From: Centroberyx gerrardi | Lineage: Eukaryota; Chordata; Actinopteri; Beryciformes; Berycidae | Assembly: GCF_048128805.1 (NCBI RefSeq) | Contig: NC_135998.1 | Location: 26,127,396 to 26,191,395, forward strand | Reading direction: 5' to 3' | DNA: 64,000 bases | Shown here: positions 45,879 to 59,800 of the stretch, in pieces | How the letters are laid out: each line of letters begins with the position of its first letter | Position numbering within the stretch: position 1 is the first letter of the stretch | Notes under the pieces: model-generated | Told to the model about the DNA's origin: nothing | Seen by the model: the letters and a program-made list of their open reading frames with translations, nothing else | Databases searched by the model: none | Program-made: the position numbers and the translations under genes

Positions 45879-48800
45879 TCAGTGGCTGGTCTTGGCCTTC
45901 TCAAAGAGCGCCTTCAGCTGATCCTCGGAGGTGGCCTCCTTTTGCTGCATCAGGTCAGCATGGCCTTTGGTAACACCCCATCCATCAGGGGTGGACATGG
46001 AGGGGCAAAAGGGACGGCCAGATGCAGGCTTCAGCTCCTCCCAGTAGTCACGACGGGCCCTATAGGGAGGAATAACATTGAGGAACCAATTTAGTGATTG
46101 AAAAGCTTGAGATATTGCAAGGGAAATGAAAGGATGGGAAAAAACAAATAGTTTCTGTACCTAGCTCTGACCCATGGCTTGGTGTGCATCTCCAGGCCAC
46201 TACCCCAGTTGCCATGCTTCTCTGAGGCAGCAGGCAAGAAACCCCTCTCAGGTGCCAGTTCCTCAGACAGGGCGCGGATGTGATAGGGTTCAAATCCACA
46301 GCAGCCTCCAATGTAACGAATGCCAGCATTGTAGGCTTCCCGGGCGTATCTCTGCATGTCCCATCTTGTCAGGATCCTTGGCTCCAGACCTATGGGAGTA
46401 GACGCACATAATCAGACAACTCACAAACTGAGTTGTGCATGTGTCTGTTTGAATGAATTTCATGTAAGCCACTTCAACCTTTAGGGATAAGGAAGCAATG
46501 TGAGAGACACAGGAGTAGTGAGTGTGAATACATACTGAAAGGGAACTCTGGCAGATCAATAAAGCCCTGGCAGTTGCAGTCGGGAGTGTGGTAGGCCAGT
46601 GGCTGGATCATGAAGTGAGCCTTCAGCCTGGCCTTCTCCACTCCCTCCTTCATCATCTTCACGGTCTTCACACAGGTCATGGGGTCAAAGTGGCAGTTCA
46701 CCCCCACAATCTGAGCTCCTATGAAGAGTCAATAATATGCAATCTTGATCAGGGCTAAGATTTGTTGACTCAAGCAAAGTTAGGTGTTAACAGTTTTTGC
46801 CAAATTCAAAAGAACATGAAAGACTGAAAAAAAAAATTGTTGAAATATATTATTAATGAATTCAATTTTGATCAGTGGCAAAAGAAGACTTGCACAGCAA
46901 TCTCTTTTATCAACATTTAACACAAACCATGAAGATTAACAGAAAATATTGTCATACCAGCTTTGACAAGTCTGACAGCACAGTCCCCGGGGCTGACTCC
47001 ATTCAGGTCTCCTTCAGGTCCAATGCACAGAGTTGCGGCCACAGGCATGTTGGTTGTCTTCAAAACCTGGACTGCCCACTCAGCTTCCTCCACATGCTCA
47101 AAGTACTGCAAACAAGCACACAAGCCTGGTAAACATCAAGACAAGTGGATCTTTTAGCAATCATGCCAAGTCCTTGTGTGTTGCCTCATACCTCTGCAAT
47201 CAAGAAGTCCACATTTTTCTGGACAAAGACATCAGTCTGTTTCTTAAAGATGGCCTTCACCTCGTTCTCACTCTTGCAGCTGAGGTAAGCAGGGGTCTGG
47301 GAGACTCCTCCAGCCACCATAGCATCACCCTCATTGGCCACCTCCCTGGCCAGGTCACAAGCTGCTTCATTAATTTGCTGCCCCTAGAATTCAGAGAAAT
47401 CCTTTATTAGCCAAGTATGAAGAATTAGTGGAGAGCGGGGTACGATGAGCCAGTGGGTAAACTGAGCCACCTCCTGTATCCTAGCAATGGTAAGCATCAT
47501 GTGACCAGGCATTTAGGAAGAGACTTCCATTTCAACATGGCTGCAATGGAACCAGCCACATAGGACAAGTAAGTACATTTATGCTCATAAAAAATTTTTC
47601 TGCAACAAAATGTAACATTTATACATTCATTGTTTAATGGCCGTTGTCTCAATACTAATTTAGCTACATTCAAACATAAATGTTGGTCTACTACCAAGGA
47701 CTAAAACCACATGAATTAATCAGGAAAAGGTTAGCAGTGAACTAGTGTGTAGACCAACTTTTTTCAAAAAGGTGGCTATGGGTAAATTGGGCCAGTTATT
47801 CAACTTACCACCTTGTTGATTTATGATATTAACAATAGTATTTTAATGAATAACTGTGCAATTTATGTATTTGTTTTGTATCTCAAACAATATAGATCGG
47901 TGTTTCTGAACCCAGTCCTCAAGGACCCCCTGTCCTGCAACTTTTAGCTCCAACTCTTGAACAACTGATTCAATTAAGGTGTCATGAGAATGTGTGGCCC
48001 TTAAGTGAAATTAGATAGCCTGGATAGATGGAATATTGAGTAGGTGTTCTCCCTCAGAATATCCTGGTAAACAAACAGGGATTGTGCATGAATAGGCCAT
48101 TTTCACGTCGTCATGGTAACAGCTTCGATACCGATGCATTACAACTTCCTGTTGCCAGCTATGGCCTTCACTAAATCGCTCCACAACCTGCCCAAAATGA
48201 ACACTGGTGAAGTGCAAAGACTCACTGACCGGTTTTCATTGACTCCTGGATCTAAACTAGAGAAAGTAGCCACTACCTAAAAATGTTAAGTCATGGAATA
48301 TTGAGTTGTTGGGGAATATTGAAATGGATGTTTAATAGCCTAGAGTGTACACAAAGCCTATTTGTTGCTGTTGGATTGCAGTTTGTTTACGAAACACTTT
48401 TGCATTCACTTTGCAATGTCCTTTTTTTTTGTGTGTGTTGAAAAAAGTAGTTTTAATAAATAGGTTTAAATAGTTTATTTGTATTTTATCCAGACTCCAA
48501 CATGAATAATTCAGTGGCTCAACTTACCCCACCCTGGAGCAAGGGACCACTTTTTTTAAGAAGTATTGTATTTTCATTCTTGTTTAGTTTGGCTGCATTC
48601 TTACCAGTTAATTTGAAAGTCAACATCCTGAAATATGGGTGGAAGCATTTGTTTTAGTTCTGTCTCATTTTAACTTGCCAAGATAGCATCTTGAGTAAAA
48701 ACTGGCTCATCTTAGTGCAAGAGTAGAGTTGGATTTTGTATTTCCCTGCAGCCTGGAGAAATGGAATATTGAGTAGGTGTGGCTTCACACCTACTGAGTT

Positions 48801-49729
48801 TCAACTTCCAAATCAGCAGTTCGTATGAAAGACAATTAAAGTTCCCCTTTTCATTTTTTATAAATAGAAGCATTATCTTGTTCCAGGCGTCCCACATGTC
48901 CTGGACTAACCCTCCTGATTTGCATATTTTAGGCTGGAAGTATACAGTGCTTCCTTTTGCCAAGTCTGCTGAGAGGAAGCCAAGCTGCTCTTCTAGGCTA
49001 AATATTTGCAAGCGCCCTTGCCCCTCTTCATTACTTAAGATGAGGCTTCTCAACAGCTGCGGTCACTCAGATCATAACAGGTCGCTCTACTCACAGTGAA
49101 GCGCTGAGCGTTGCCTCTGTTCTCCAGTTTATCATCGCTTGCATAGAAAGAAAAAGTCTGCATGACATTGGATCCTGCCCTGAGGAATTCCCGGTGCAGC
49201 TGCCGCACTGAAACAAGAAGATGGCTCATTCAGCAGTTGAATGTAACCGCCAACAACAGGATTTACAGGTTAGTTAGGAAGCCAGTGAATAGCAGCAATT
49301 TAGGCAACGCCCTGACATGGGATGAGAGTGGTACCTGCTTCAGGGTGTTCGGCAGCTGCCTCAGGGGTCCATGGTCCAGCCTTCACGTAGCCCCTCTTCT
49401 CAAGGGCGAAGACAAAGCCTCCGTCCCCGATGACGATCTCACCTGCATCCAGACGCTGCAGGATATTCTGAGGGAGATTCAGCCATGCAACAAGCAAGTC
49501 ATGAGACAGACTCACAAAGTATAGGCTCGTACTATTTGGCAGCATGCGTGTGAGCCGCGCACAGGTATGACCACGAAATGTGTGTGCTGTAGTCATTGGC
49601 TTCATAACTTATATATTAACATAAGCGTTAAACTGGATAGCCCCCATTCTGTGTGGTGCGTCTAAGTGTTCATATAAAAAGTCATATTCCAGTATACAGG
49701 TTTACCTTCTTTGCTCCAGCTGGTGCCAT
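45879..49729 (-). CDS. bhmt: Betaine-homocysteine S-methyltransferase, tandem copy 2 (intact)
   Basis: Eight coding exons: 49729-49706, 49467-49335, 49207-49095, 47383-47192, 47105-46958, 46718-46536, 46389-46161 and 46059-45879. The sizes are 24, 133, 113, 192, 148, 183, 229 and 181 bp, all phases are consistent, and the total of 1203 bp gives 400 residues, close to human BHMT at 406. The enzyme is a cytosolic zinc methyltransferase that uses betaine to remethylate homocysteine. Landmarks are [14 protein letters not shown] (substrate Asp about residue 23), [17 protein letters not shown], the zinc ligands in GVNCHFDP (Cys about 212) and [10 protein letters not shown] (Cys pair about 294-295), and the C-terminal arm [17 protein letters not shown] with the conserved Trp, Arg and Pro. 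The product dimethylglycine is the substrate of the neighbouring DMGDH. Exon 1 codes only MAPAGAKK. Intron 3 carries a 1.35-kb transposon insertion. Confidence 0.95.
47425..48780. mobile_element. Composite insertion in bhmt copy 2 intron 3
   Basis: It is absent from intron 3 of copy 1 (371 bp there, 1711 bp here). It begins near GGGGTACGATGAGCCAGTGG and contains GTGGCTCAACTTACCCCACC near 48513, which looks like the inverted counterpart. Nested within are a common teleost repeat (47893-47990) and a MITE fragment (48095-48200). The phrase ATGGAATATTGAGTAGGTGT occurs at both 48028 and 48760. Exact borders are uncertain. Confidence 0.6.
48095..48200. repeat. MITE fragment related to 38572-38852
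   Basis: AATAGGCCATTTTCACG and the stretch from GCATTACAACTTCCT to GCTCCACAACCTGCCCAAA match the left half of the element at 38572. Confidence 0.7.
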
Positions 49730-49814
49730 GATTGTTGCAGATGTAACTGGCTCACTTTTCTTCTCAGACACAGCCTTCCTCTGAGTTTGGAGAGGGTTTG
49801 ATGCAGGCGTCCAG

Positions 49815-49828
49815 GCACTTAAATAATC
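49815..49828 (-). promoter_or_regulatory. Candidate TATA-like element, bhmt copy 2
   Basis: The same GGATTATTTAAGTGCC context as upstream of copy 1, about 90 bp before the start codon. Confidence 0.4.
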
Positions 49829-50400
49829 CAACAAAGGGGGGTGTTGCTCTTGATGTCACTAAAAGAAACGCCTGCCATTTACATAATCTTTTTCCCCCCG
49901 ATCCATCAATGCAAGTTTGGCACAGGACAACTTATTGTGCATGGATACAGAAATGCAATGTTCACTTGTACCTTGTAACATTTTGTTCAGTGGTGATTGA
50001 ACTGAATGAATGATACAGGCAATCGCTCTAGCTTTACTTTTACTTTTATTTTGTGAGAAATAGAAGAAAGTAATTAAATGGGAAGTTATGAATTCGTTAA
50101 GCATTTAACTGATACAGATAGTTCAATATAGAATACTGTCCAACGTGAAATGTCAACTTGATTTTATTTGCCATCATTATTTTTAAGAAAATTCTTTCAG
50201 AATAAGATTATTTAGGGGAGTTTGTAAACGCAGATGTCAGCTCACGGATAGACATGCTGATGGAGGTGTGGTTAATTTGATTGGCAGCAGTCATAATCCG
50301 TGGTTATGCAACGCATGGATGGAAATTAACATTTTGGATAGTGAAAAGATCGCAAAAAGAGCACACATGATTCCACAAGCTGTGAAAGATGTGCAGTGAT

Positions 50401-50730
50401 GTGTTACCTTCGTATCAATCGTTTTACTCATTTAAATGCAATAAATAAAAAAGCGATTTCGCTGCCGTTTTGCTTTTGCATTTGAGCTGACACCACAGAA
50501 AAGGAAAGACCTATGTGCATTTTTCCTTTTTGCTTTTAGTTTGTTAATCTAGTAAACAACTAAGTAGTCTACTGCGGAGGCGTGAACAGGACAGGCTCTG
50601 AATTCCGGCAGGACGGATCTATATTTCAGAGTAAAAGCCTTACTTTTTGTCCATGCCTCCGCAGTGCTTACTCCTTTTCTGTGTTGACAAACTCAAAGCA
50701 AAAAAGAAAAAATGCACGAATGTACGCGCA
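50401..50730. mobile_element. Second copy of the palindromic MITE, interrupted
   Basis: The left arm (TACCTTCGTATCAATCGTTTTACTCA...) is well preserved. The right arm is truncated after AAAAATGCAC. The centre is split by the 95-bp element at 50571-50665. The insertion lies in the 5' flank of bhmt copy 2 and is absent from the matching site in copy 1 (about 29968). Confidence 0.75.
50571..50665. mobile_element. Nested 95-bp MITE with ACTGCGGAGGC ends
   Basis: ACTGCGGAGGCGTG at the left and CATGCCTCCGCAGT at the right form inverted ends with one mismatch. It sits inside the centre of the palindromic MITE copy, so it inserted later. Confidence 0.65.
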
Positions 50731-51984
50731 TTGATAACATTACCTTTATCAGTGAAGAGTCAGCTGCATGACCACAAGACCAAACAAGACGTCTGTCTGT
50801 CTGATAGGATGGACATGTTTATCCCACTCCAAGCTTTAGAGACCAGTGCATCAAATGACTGCCTCTTCGATGTCTAACAGTGCAAATTGAGCAAAAATGT
50901 ATCCTCATATTAATATATTCTCCTGCCAATTTGGAAAATAATGAATGCTGCATTGGGTCCTTAGTGTGGAATGGACAGGTGCTCTTTGGATGTAGGTAAC
51001 AGCTGAGTCAGAATTAGCCAATACATGGGAAGTCTTTGTAAATATATTTAAATACTAGGCTACTTTATTAAATAGAATGTGATATCTTGTAATGGATGGG
51101 ATCATGTTAAAAAACAAGCTCTTCACTGATATGTTTCACCAGTACCCTCAAAGCTGACTGCCTGCACTTTAACCTCACAAAGTGGAGTGCGCAGCAAAAT
51201 CTTGATAGTCTAGTTCACTGCTTTCATAGCTTCATTTGGATGCTCATTGCCTGGTTTTACCATATTGATTCTAAGAATTTCTTAACCTTTACTTTGAAGC
51301 AAAACTGTAATGCTATGCATTTTTGAAGGGGAAGCCTATATTGACCATCCACTGTCCTTTTTTCTAAGCTGTCATTGCAGACAGATAACATGAACAAGTT
51401 AACAACATGAGCATGTAAGACATGTGATCATCAAATGAACAACTTTGAATGAACTTTGTTTTCAAACAAATGCATTTACAAACAGATAACTATTCATGAG
51501 TTCTCTTTTGCAAAACTGATGAAAAGTTGCTTTGTGTTATCTGTGGTTAATTATGCAATGCAATATCCTGAAACAGTACATTGATACCACATGCGTTGTG
51601 CAGGCTCTGTTTTCCATAATTGCCCAGGTCAAAATCTAGAAAGAGATTCTGACTGATCATATGTCACTTACTCTTTGGTAACGCTATGAACTGTTTGCCA
51701 TTGCATGAATTCAGATAAGTTTATATCATCATCATGCTCACTTGGCATCTGCAGGGTTTTCCCCTTTGATTTACCATATGGCTACAAACTCTTCGGTGCC
51801 TTGGGCCATATTAAGGAACGCTAGGAGAAAGCTCTAAGCACCAGTAAGAACGAAATCCCATATCTTGGACTTGGGAGCAAAACCCTACTCACTGGGTCAG
51901 TTAGCATGTGAGAATTCACTCAAGGCTCTAGAATGACAGTAGTGATTCCATAACAGAGGAACCCAAACGAGAGATTTTGCACAG

Positions 51985-52660
51985 CGAGATAAAGTAGTAT
52001 TGCTGCCTACATTTAGCTCTAAATTGCTTGCAGAGAACCATTTATTGTCACACAGCAAGTGGGGGATGTTGGCTGAGGTTGTGCATACTGAACGGCCAAT
52101 ACCACAAATACATCACCTCAACCTGTTAAAAGCTTGGAAGGAGTTGGTCCCTGTTGTCTTTGTTTGGAGTATCTGCCACAACACCAGTTGATGGACAGAA
52201 TTTTGGGCCCTCATAGCACATAATGCCGCTACCTAAGTAAAAATCACCATCATGAGCAATGATTGGCAGTGGCATATGCAGCATTTGAGGGCTGTCCTGA
52301 AGTCATTGAGACATGTGGGCCTCCCAGTCAGAGGAAGTGTGCAATTGGACAGATGGGGGCACAGTATCTGTGGTTCAACTTGGGTCATGGGCATGTTTAG
52401 CCCCAAAGTGACAAGGCAACGGCAGCTCCGGCCTGCCCACCACCCAAGTCCAAAAAGGCGCAAAGGCATTTCCTAAGTCTGGCTGGACACTGTCACAAGT
52501 TCATATCTAGATGCTCTAAACTGACCAGGTCCTTGACTGACCTTATTTGAAAAAAAAAAAGCCCACCTTAGATCTGGTCCAGAGGACAGAGTCTACAGAC
52601 TTATGTGAAAGTGACCCTCTGTGGAGGATTGCTTCTCTATGACCTGATGTCCTCCACTCT
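51985..52660 (+). pseudogene. Ty3/gypsy pol remnant, integrase C terminus upstream of reverse transcriptase
   Basis: Plus-strand frames, degenerate. VLLPTFSSKLLAEN and IHHLNLLKAWKELVPV (51985-52160) match the integrase C-terminal domain of fish gypsy elements. About 100 bp later, WHMQHLRAVLKSLRHVGL, then in a shifted frame CAIGQMGAQYL and LGHGHV (52260-52410), match the C-terminal part of reverse transcriptase. A trace of FLxLAGxxxKFI follows. Integrase preceding reverse transcriptase is the domain order described for the Gmr1-like gypsy lineage of deuterostomes. Most of the reverse transcriptase is deleted. Confidence 0.65.
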
Positions 52661-53009
52661 GGCCGCTCCCTGGCCTACGCTGGGCAGTGGGGTTTTGTGG
52701 CAGGCGGAGCGGCTGAGCTAAGCATTAAGCAGGAGGCGGAGAGAGGTGAGGGGCAGGCTAAAGAAAAACTGAGTGGTACCTGATCATTATTAACTTTTCT
52801 ATATGTATTATCTGGTTTTGTTGGCAGGGGATAGAGGCCTGGAGAGACAAGACTCAAGTGGTGCAATGTAAGGGTTTTAATTGTTGGTTCATGCAATCAC
52901 TTACCTGTGCTGTCTTGTCTGTGTTCCAGGGTGTTCAGGCAAAAGAGTTCCCCGGGGTGTCCGAGCACCTATATATAGTTCCGGGAGGGACCATGTGATG
53001 GGATAGCAG

Positions 53010-53450
53010 AGGGGTGTGTTGTGTGTGGGTGTTTGAACTAAAATGTATATTGTTTATATGTTGCAGTATTTATTGTTTGAGAGCAACATCTATTTAACTG
53101 TATGTATCTGATAGATATGTAGAATGGTAGGTTAAAGGGGGCAGTATATTGTATTGTTGAATGCTATTGTTCAAGTGACCCCTATAGTTGGTAGCATCCA
53201 GGTTAATTACCTGAGGCAGAGTATAAAAGGCTGCCAGTGTTCATCTGACTCTGCTATTTATTGGTAGGACCCTGGAGAGCTGCTCACAGCCATGCTCTCA
53301 TTTTTGCGAACTAGCTTTGTTTTGTCTTATGTCATTTTTGTGGGTGAATAAACACCTTTGGTTGCACCGTACCACCGCCTCTTTTGCTGTGAATCCAGCC
53401 GCTAATCGAGTCAAGCCTAACAGAGTCGGAAAAAAAATCACAAACACGGT
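53010..53450 (+). repeat. LTR-like sequence (possibly solo or 5' LTR remnant)
   Basis: It has the internal signals of an LTR in order: a TATA box (GAGTATAAAAGGCTGCC near 53220), a polyadenylation signal (GTGAATAAACACC near 53344) and, just past the presumed CA end, TGGTGGCCCCCAGTGATG, which fits a primer-binding site. The 5' boundary is tentative. A second TATA-like CTATATATAG lies at about 52970. It may belong to the gypsy remnant just upstream. Confidence 0.5.
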
Positions 53451-53674
53451 TGGTGGCCCCCAGTGATGATGGTCGAAGTTAACTGTTCATATATTCACAT
53501 CAAGGTAGGCATATTATATAATACAAATGTTCTACCAAAGTGAAATATTGCTCTAAAGTGAAATTATTCAGTAACAGAATTTACATGATAATATTCATAA
53601 GCTTTTGGCAGTTCATCCATGACCATCTCAAGCTTGACTAGAAACCAAGATTCTTCTTTTTGATCTCTCTCTCT

Positions 53675-55830
<2,156 letters not shown>

Positions 55831-56853
55831 TGTTGGATTTGTACATTAATTGTAGCCCTCATCTCCATATCACAATGATGATGATGAATACGTAAATGAA
55901 ATTAGGGGTATTAGGTGGGATTACGTGAAGACTAATCAGATGAAGAAAATAATAAAGACTTGTTTTTTGTGTCACTGTCTCACTTTCCTTTATGATTTTT
56001 TTCATTTTTGTGTAAAAACTGAATTAACTCTAAACTGTTTCAGATATTTACCTAAGTTGTGCACACACACACATACAGCAGTTTAATCATATATTTTTGT
56101 CAATCATATATGTTTAGGCTATATACTGTATTTGTTATCAACATAAATTCCCAGCTCAAACCAGTTGCAGCTATTCCAGGGGGTTTAGGGGTTGTGTTGC
56201 AATAAAAGGCTCAAGGACAGCTGAGAGATAAATATGGACTGGATACAGCAGGAACTGATAAAAATGTGTGTTTCTCTATTTCACCACTGCTTTGTTTGTG
56301 AATTAACCACATGATTCAGACACAAATAACATGCTAAATAACCTCTCTGGAGTAATCTCTTTTCTAGTTCCTTTTCCAGCTTTACTGCAGGAAAAATGGA
56401 GCTTGCATCAATGTTGTTAGTAAATATATAACCAATGTCTTTTTCTATCTCTTGGTGTCATGCATGCAAGCTTTCAATAATGCATGCGTACAAATTAACA
56501 AATAAAACATTCTTTGGTCTCTATTCATTCCACTCTAATAGATGCATTTACGAGTAGGCTGAAACCATTCAGAGATTTGCTTATTGCCGTGTTTTTTAGT
56601 AGGTACAGTATGTGGCCCACATTTGACGTTTCAGCACGTAAAGCGTTAACTTGACGGGGTGGACCTGGGTAAAGTTTCACTGTACCCAAGTCTTGACTTG
56701 GTTCGCGACTTGTGGGCGTTGTTGTTGCATGTGTTAATGCAGGATCGAGATATTTGGAGCTGCAGGACAACGTTGGGATTTAGTGAGAGGAGGGCTTAGT
56801 ATGCTTTGAGTTGCACATACTTGTTTCTTTTTTTTTTTTAAATTAGCTCAGCC
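55831..56853 (+). other. 5' flank of dmgdh
   Basis: Nothing coding was seen. There is no clear TATA box near the dmgdh start. A T-run (TTTCTTTTTTTTTTTAAATTAG) lies just before the start codon. Confidence 0.5.
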
Positions 56854-59800
56854 ATGTCGCGGATATTTAACCTAATCAACATCAATGTGCGGAGACATTT
56901 ACCCGCGTGTCGAGGAATTGCTCGGCTTCCTCTGCGAACTATATGTTGCACTTCAAGAAAACACGCTGGAGAGGGGTGAGACACTCTCGTTTTTACCGCA
57001 AGAAATATTGACATCTGACTTGTCATTTTCCTTAAACACGTCTCAGTCGGTCGATTAAAAACAAACGAGGAAAAAGCAACAAATAAACAAGTCACAGTTG
57101 GACACACTCCGCGTTTGCTATTCAGTGCACATAGATCAATAACGTGCATAACTTCACAGCTGCTGTTCCATGCAACTTTGTATGTCATGCACAGCTTATG
57201 CCCACTTTACTATGTCTGCTCCTCTGACTGCTCATGGCTGCATGTTTTGCATATAGCCTTTCATCTTCTCTGATAGATAGTGTAAATGGTCCAGTGAAGT
57301 GCATCAAGTATCATGGTGTATGGAATATTATATAGAGCTAATCAATTCTACTGATTTCTTTAATTCCTTTTCAGTGATGCATCAACAGTATTGGGAAAGC
57401 GGTGGAAGGACACTGCAGACACTGTCATCATTGGTGGTGGCTGTGTGGGCGTCAGCGTGGCCTACCACCTTGCCAAAGGTGGCATGAAGGATGTGGTCCT
57501 GCTGGAGAAGTCTGAGCTGACCGCTGGCTCCACCTGGCACGCTGTAGGTCTTGCAATGGGACTCTCTGATGGCATCGGGTCCCCGGGGGTCCAAAGGGTT
57601 GTGTTTATGGGCAGTGATCATAGTACATGTTGAATGCGGAGGTGGACATATGGTCAAACAAAACGTGGTCTGTGCCACATACCACTTCTGCTGCAGAACA
57701 CTGCAGTCCATTCAGTTCTCATTCTGAAAGTCGTCATGTGTAGCCACACTCTCTGTGTTTATGTTTAAAATACCTTCAGATATTTTTTTCAATTTTCTTA
57801 ATCAGTTCTGTTTGCCTGAGTGTATGTGTATGAATGCTGTCTGAGCATATATTTTGTGTGACGCGGCATTCTCTTAGATATTTACAAGTTCCAGTACTTG
57901 GTTAAACACCCATGCTGCAGACCTTAAGGCAACATAGCATGGTGGAGGGGGAGAAAGGGCAGAGGAATATTGTGTAGTTGATATCAGCAAAAGTAATACT
58001 GTAATCAGGCATTTAGTATAGTTAGAGAATGAGTACACCTAGTTATGTTGCAAATGACAACTGTGGAGAGGCTCTCCCTCAACAGTCTCATAAGCAGTGA
58101 GGGTGTTTACAGCCTTCTCTGTTAGCCATCGAGGGCAGCTGTCAATGATATAGGACTTCTAAGGCATCTGAGGAGTTGACCCACTTACTTCTTTACCCCC
58201 CTCCCGTTTCTCTTGAAGGCACTGCAGTGTAATGCTATAAATACATTACCCACATGTCGGAGGGGAAAATGACCCTTATCCAGTTACCCTCTCTATAATA
58301 TTCAAAGATGTTACATAGCTGATGGTGTGGGCCACTGACCTCCTTATTACACTCAAATTAAAGGGAAGTGGTGTGCTTGCTCTATTAGTTATTGGTTCAA
58401 CATGTATTTAGTATAGAAGAGATGGCAGTTACTTCAGATTACTTGCAGATTACAGATATCAAGATGGAGTGTATGCATGTTGTGTCTTCATGGATGTGTC
58501 TTGTGTGTGTGTTTGAGATTATCATTTATGATGGGGAGTTTGTTTTGTGTTTCAGGCTGGTTTGACAACATACTACCACCCAGGGATCAACCTCAAGAAG
58601 GTTCACTATAACAGCATTAAACTGTATGAGAGCCTGGAGGCTGAGACTGGACAGGTAAAGTGCATTGCTCGTCTTTCACAGTTTTGATGTGTGTGTCCGT
58701 GTGTGTGTTTGTATTTCATTATATTGTCTTTCTCTGTAGGCGGTGGGCTTCCACCAGCCAGGTAGCATCCGTATTGCTTCAACCCCAGTTCGAGTGGATG
58801 AGCTGAGGTACCAGATGGCCCGCACGCACTGGCATCCAACGCCGCAGTTCCTTATCGAACCAGAGAAAGTCCATGAACTTTTCCCTCTGCTCAACATGGA
58901 CAAGGTCTGTCAGAACCAATGCAAAATGAAAGAGATCACCACAGATCATGTGTATAGAGAATGTAACCCTCGTGGATTGACGTCCATGTGCAATCCGCAG
59001 CACGCCGAATGAATAAGAAGTGCTGGGTGTGTGTTGGACTATGAAATAGAGTAGTAGGACTCAACACGGTCCGAAATTAAAACCCGCCAAGTGCCAAAAA
59101 ATGTGTTTTTGGCGGATTAATCAATAACAATCAGCCGCCACACTGGCTGGTAACTGTGCCTCAGTTATATAAGTAGATTCTTTAGTGTTTGCCTGTTCTC
59201 AAACTTTGTCCCTATTTTCTTCCATGGTTGTGCAAATGAAACTGAAAGAAGTTCTGAATGCAAGGGGGGTAGTGCAGGGGGCGGAGCTCGTGCGTACATT
59301 GAAATACCCGGGGGGGGCGGAGAATTTCCACCAAAACAGAGCGGACGTGCCGGACTGCTTGTTTAGAAAGCTTGAAACCTCAGCAGCCATTGAGGTGACT
59401 GGCACTGATCAACAACACCTGCGAACCCCCGCTGACATATTATGGTGATTTTGTGCAATGAGCCAGGAAAATATTACTGATTGTTCTTTAAAATAAAGGT
59501 TCAATAAAATAAAAATAAAATAAATTTAGCGACACAAGACCTACTGTACAATTGAGCAAATTTTTTATTAAAACTATTAAAACTTATTAGTACTTAAAAA
59601 CATTGAAAACAGACAGGGTGACATATTTCTGTGAAAAATGTAAGTTAATTCCAGGATGAGTGCATGCATTGTGTTTATGGGCCATTGGCATGTTAAATTA
59701 GTTGAGGAGCTTCATGTCATCAGCTGAAATATGTGAAGTTGAGATGGGCCAAGAATGACCAGTTTGTACTAGTGCTTTATGTTTAAGAAACTTTTTATCA

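Larger units (their letters stand above)
44827..51512. repeat. Segmental duplication, copy 2 (bhmt-containing), pair with 25759-30787
   Basis: Direct-orientation partner of 25759-30787. It is longer because of two insertions absent from copy 1: about 1.35 kb in bhmt intron 3 (47425-48780) and the palindromic element at 50401-50730. Confidence 0.9.
49730..51984 (-). other. 5' flank of bhmt copy 2 and spacer
   Basis: It is homologous to the 5' flank of copy 1 up to about 51512, apart from the palindromic element at 50401-50730. Beyond 51512 no feature was recognised until the gypsy remnant at 51985. Confidence 0.65.

Noticed and set aside
57544..57633. Read-through extension of dmgdh exon 2 to a stop at 57633
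   Set aside because: The donor GCT|GTAGGT at 57543 and the in-frame continuation at 58556 ([10 protein letters not shown]) show this is intron.
59185..59448. Plus-strand 87-codon open frame in dmgdh intron 4
   Set aside because: It lies inside an interspersed repeat also found at 698-1230, with no splice or domain support.
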